Source: REEB506 sp049317545 (GTDB lineage: Bacteria; Pseudomonadota; Alphaproteobacteria; Caulobacterales; Aquidulcibacteraceae). Taken from it: a DNA stretch of 64,000 bases. The stretch spans positions 1 through 64,000 of the forward strand of contig JBMOIB010000005.1 of the NCBI GenBank assembly GCA_049317545.1, given 5' to 3'. Under the pieces are notes generated by a model. The model was given only the letters and a program-made list of their open reading frames with translations, did not search any database and was not told the DNA's origin. A program made the translations under genes and the position numbers. Every line of letters begins with the position of its first letter. Position 1 is the stretch's first letter. Of the stretch, positions 62,931 to 64,000 are shown in pieces.

Positions 62931-64000
62931 ATGTCCGAGAGCCTCAGTGCGACGGCCGCGCCGCGCCCAGGCGCCGCCTGGCGCTTCCATCCGCAGCGGG
63001 ATCGCCTGCTCGCCGAAGCGCATGCGCGACCGGCCACGCCTCTGCCGGCGCCGGCGTGGGCCACCCGCATCGCGGCGCTGTCGGGAGAGACGAGCGTCGA
63101 CGACGACCGCGCCCATATGGCCGCCTTGTGCCGCATGATCGGCGCGGCCGAACCGGGCCCGACCGCGCGCTGGTGCGTGCTTGACGCCAACGCCTGGCGG
63201 CTGCGCTGGGAGCGGCACACCGAATTCTCGACCTGGACGTTCTTTCGGCCCGCGCTCGACGACAGCGCCGCCATGTTCCAGGCCACTGCGCTCGACCTGG
63301 CGCCGCAGAGCTGGATCGCCGGCCTGCCCGGGGACGTTCTCGTCGCCTGCCACGTCGCGTTGGTGCACGAGGCGCCGCCGGAAGCCCTGCTGTCGTCAGA
63401 GAGCCATGTCGGGGCCGTCGTCGCCGACGGCGCGGCCCGCCTGCTGACCGATTTCCGCGCCGGGCCGGACGGCTTCACGCGGGTGATCCTGGTTTCGCCC
63501 CACGGCGACGCGGCGCTCAACGGCCGCATCGTGCAGCAGATCTTCGAGATCGAAACCTATCGGCTGATGGCGCTGTTCGCCTTCCCGATGGCGCAAGAGA
63601 CCGCCGCCAAGCTCGCCGGCATCGAGGCCGAGGCCGCCCGTTCGGCGCTGCGGGTCATCGAAGAAGGCGGCGCGGCGGAAGACCGCAAGCTCCTCACCCA
63701 CCTCGCCGCGCTCGCCGGCGAAACCGAGGCGATCGCCGCCCGCACAAGTTTCCGCTTCGCCGCCGCGCGCGCCTACCATGGCCTCGTGCGCGAACGGATC
63801 GCTCAATTGCGCGAAGTCCGGCTCGACGACCGCCCGACGATTGCGGAATTCATGGAGCGTCGCCTCGCGCCGGCCATGCGCACCTGCGAGGCCGTCGAAC
63901 AGCGCCAGGTGGCGGTGAGCGAGCGCATCGCACGCACCGCCCAGATGCTCAATACCAGGGTCGACATCGCCGCCGAGGAGACCAACGCCGAGCTGCTGGC
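62931..64000 (+). CDS. DUF3422 family protein, N-terminal part
   Basis: About 356 codons, running off the right edge. WRFHPQRDRLLAEAHARP and RWERHTEFSTWTFFRP are DUF3422 signatures; the middle is rich in Ala/Glu helices (about residues 230-356) that could form a coiled coil. Membrane-associated protein of unknown function, outside the photosynthesis genes. Confidence 0.85.
   Translation, partial: MSESLSATAAPRPGAAWRFHPQRDRLLAEAHARPATPLPAPAWATRIAALSGETSVDDDRAHMAALCRMIGAAEPGPTARWCVLDANAWRLRWERHTEFSTWTFFRPALDDSAAMFQATALDLAPQSWIAGLPGDVLVACHVALVHEAPPEALLSSESHVGAVVADGAARLLTDFRAGPDGFTRVILVSPHGDAALNGRIVQQIFEIETYRLMALFAFPMAQETAAKLAGIEAEAARSALRVIEEGGAAEDRKLLTHLAALAGETEAIAARTSFRFAAARAYHGLVRERIAQLREVRLDDRPTIAEFMERRLAPAMRTCEAVEQRQVAVSERIARTAQMLNTRVDIAAEETNAELL

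Overview
The window is a high-GC alphaproteobacterial chromosome segment that carries an almost complete photosynthesis gene cluster of a purple (or aerobic anoxygenic phototrophic) bacterium. The evidence is a type II reaction centre (pufL, pufM, puhA) with LH1 (pufB, pufA) and a tetraheme PufC, the full set of bacteriochlorophyll a genes (bchIDOHMFNBLXYZCGP and acsF), spirilloxanthin-type carotenoid genes (crtEFDCBI), and the redox/light regulators PpsR and AerR/PpaA. No crtA, bchE, pufQ, pufX or pucBA is visible here. The cyclase present is the oxygen-dependent AcsF, which suggests pigment synthesis under oxic or micro-oxic conditions. I do not commit to a genus; a split methionine synthase, an ArsR-methyltransferase fusion beside metF and a trxB-lysR-sRNA arrangement all fit Alphaproteobacteria.

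Layout. 1-18.8 kb is ordinary flanking genome: a truncated polysaccharide export gene, RNase P RNA, an AmpD-like amidase, a DMT transporter, a TerB/J-domain protein, a fasciclin protein, an ion channel, two CHAP-domain paralogues, a methionine/one-carbon operon (ArsR-methyltransferase, metF, split metH), mlaA-mlaC, trxB-lysR, a candidate sRNA with a strong terminator, dps and a class III CoA transferase. From about 19.1 to 62.8 kb nearly everything belongs to photosynthesis, with no insertion sequence or phage gene seen. 19.1-25.0 kb (minus strand) holds bchP, a PucC-type transporter gene broken by a one-base frameshift, bchG, ppsR and aerR. 25.3-41.4 kb (plus strand) is one tightly packed superoperon: bchFNBHLM-lhaA-puhABC-orf101-acsF-puhE-hemA-idi. 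41.7-52.4 kb (minus strand) is the converging superoperon crtEF-bchCXYZ-pufBALMC, ending in a UUCG-tetraloop terminator. 52.5-59.2 kb holds crtD-crtC (plus), a small membrane gene with crtB and crtI (minus) and two uncharacterised membrane genes (plus). 59.2-62.8 kb is bchO-bchD-bchI (minus). The window ends inside a DUF3422 gene.

How it works together. HemA makes 5-aminolevulinate; BchHDI inserts Mg, BchM methylates, AcsF closes ring E, BchLNB and BchXYZ reduce rings D and B, BchF and BchC finish the side chains, and BchG and BchP add and reduce the tail. Idi and CrtE supply isoprenoids to both the BChl tail and the carotenoids, which CrtB, CrtI, CrtC, CrtD and CrtF carry toward spirilloxanthin. 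LhaA, PuhB, PuhC and PuhE assemble the LH1-reaction centre core. Near-perfect PpsR/CrtJ palindromes (TGT-N12-ACA) lie in front of bchC, between crtE and crtD and at crtI, so the cluster's own PpsR with AerR probably controls it. A long hairpin just after pufA probably sets the LH1 to reaction-centre ratio.

The most unusual points are the frameshifted PucC-type gene, a crtC reading frame without a usable start codon, an inverted repeat covering the start codon of the met-operon regulator, a voltage-gated channel with a double-aspartate selectivity filter, two possible AerR starts, and a conserved-looking sRNA locus after trxB-lysR.
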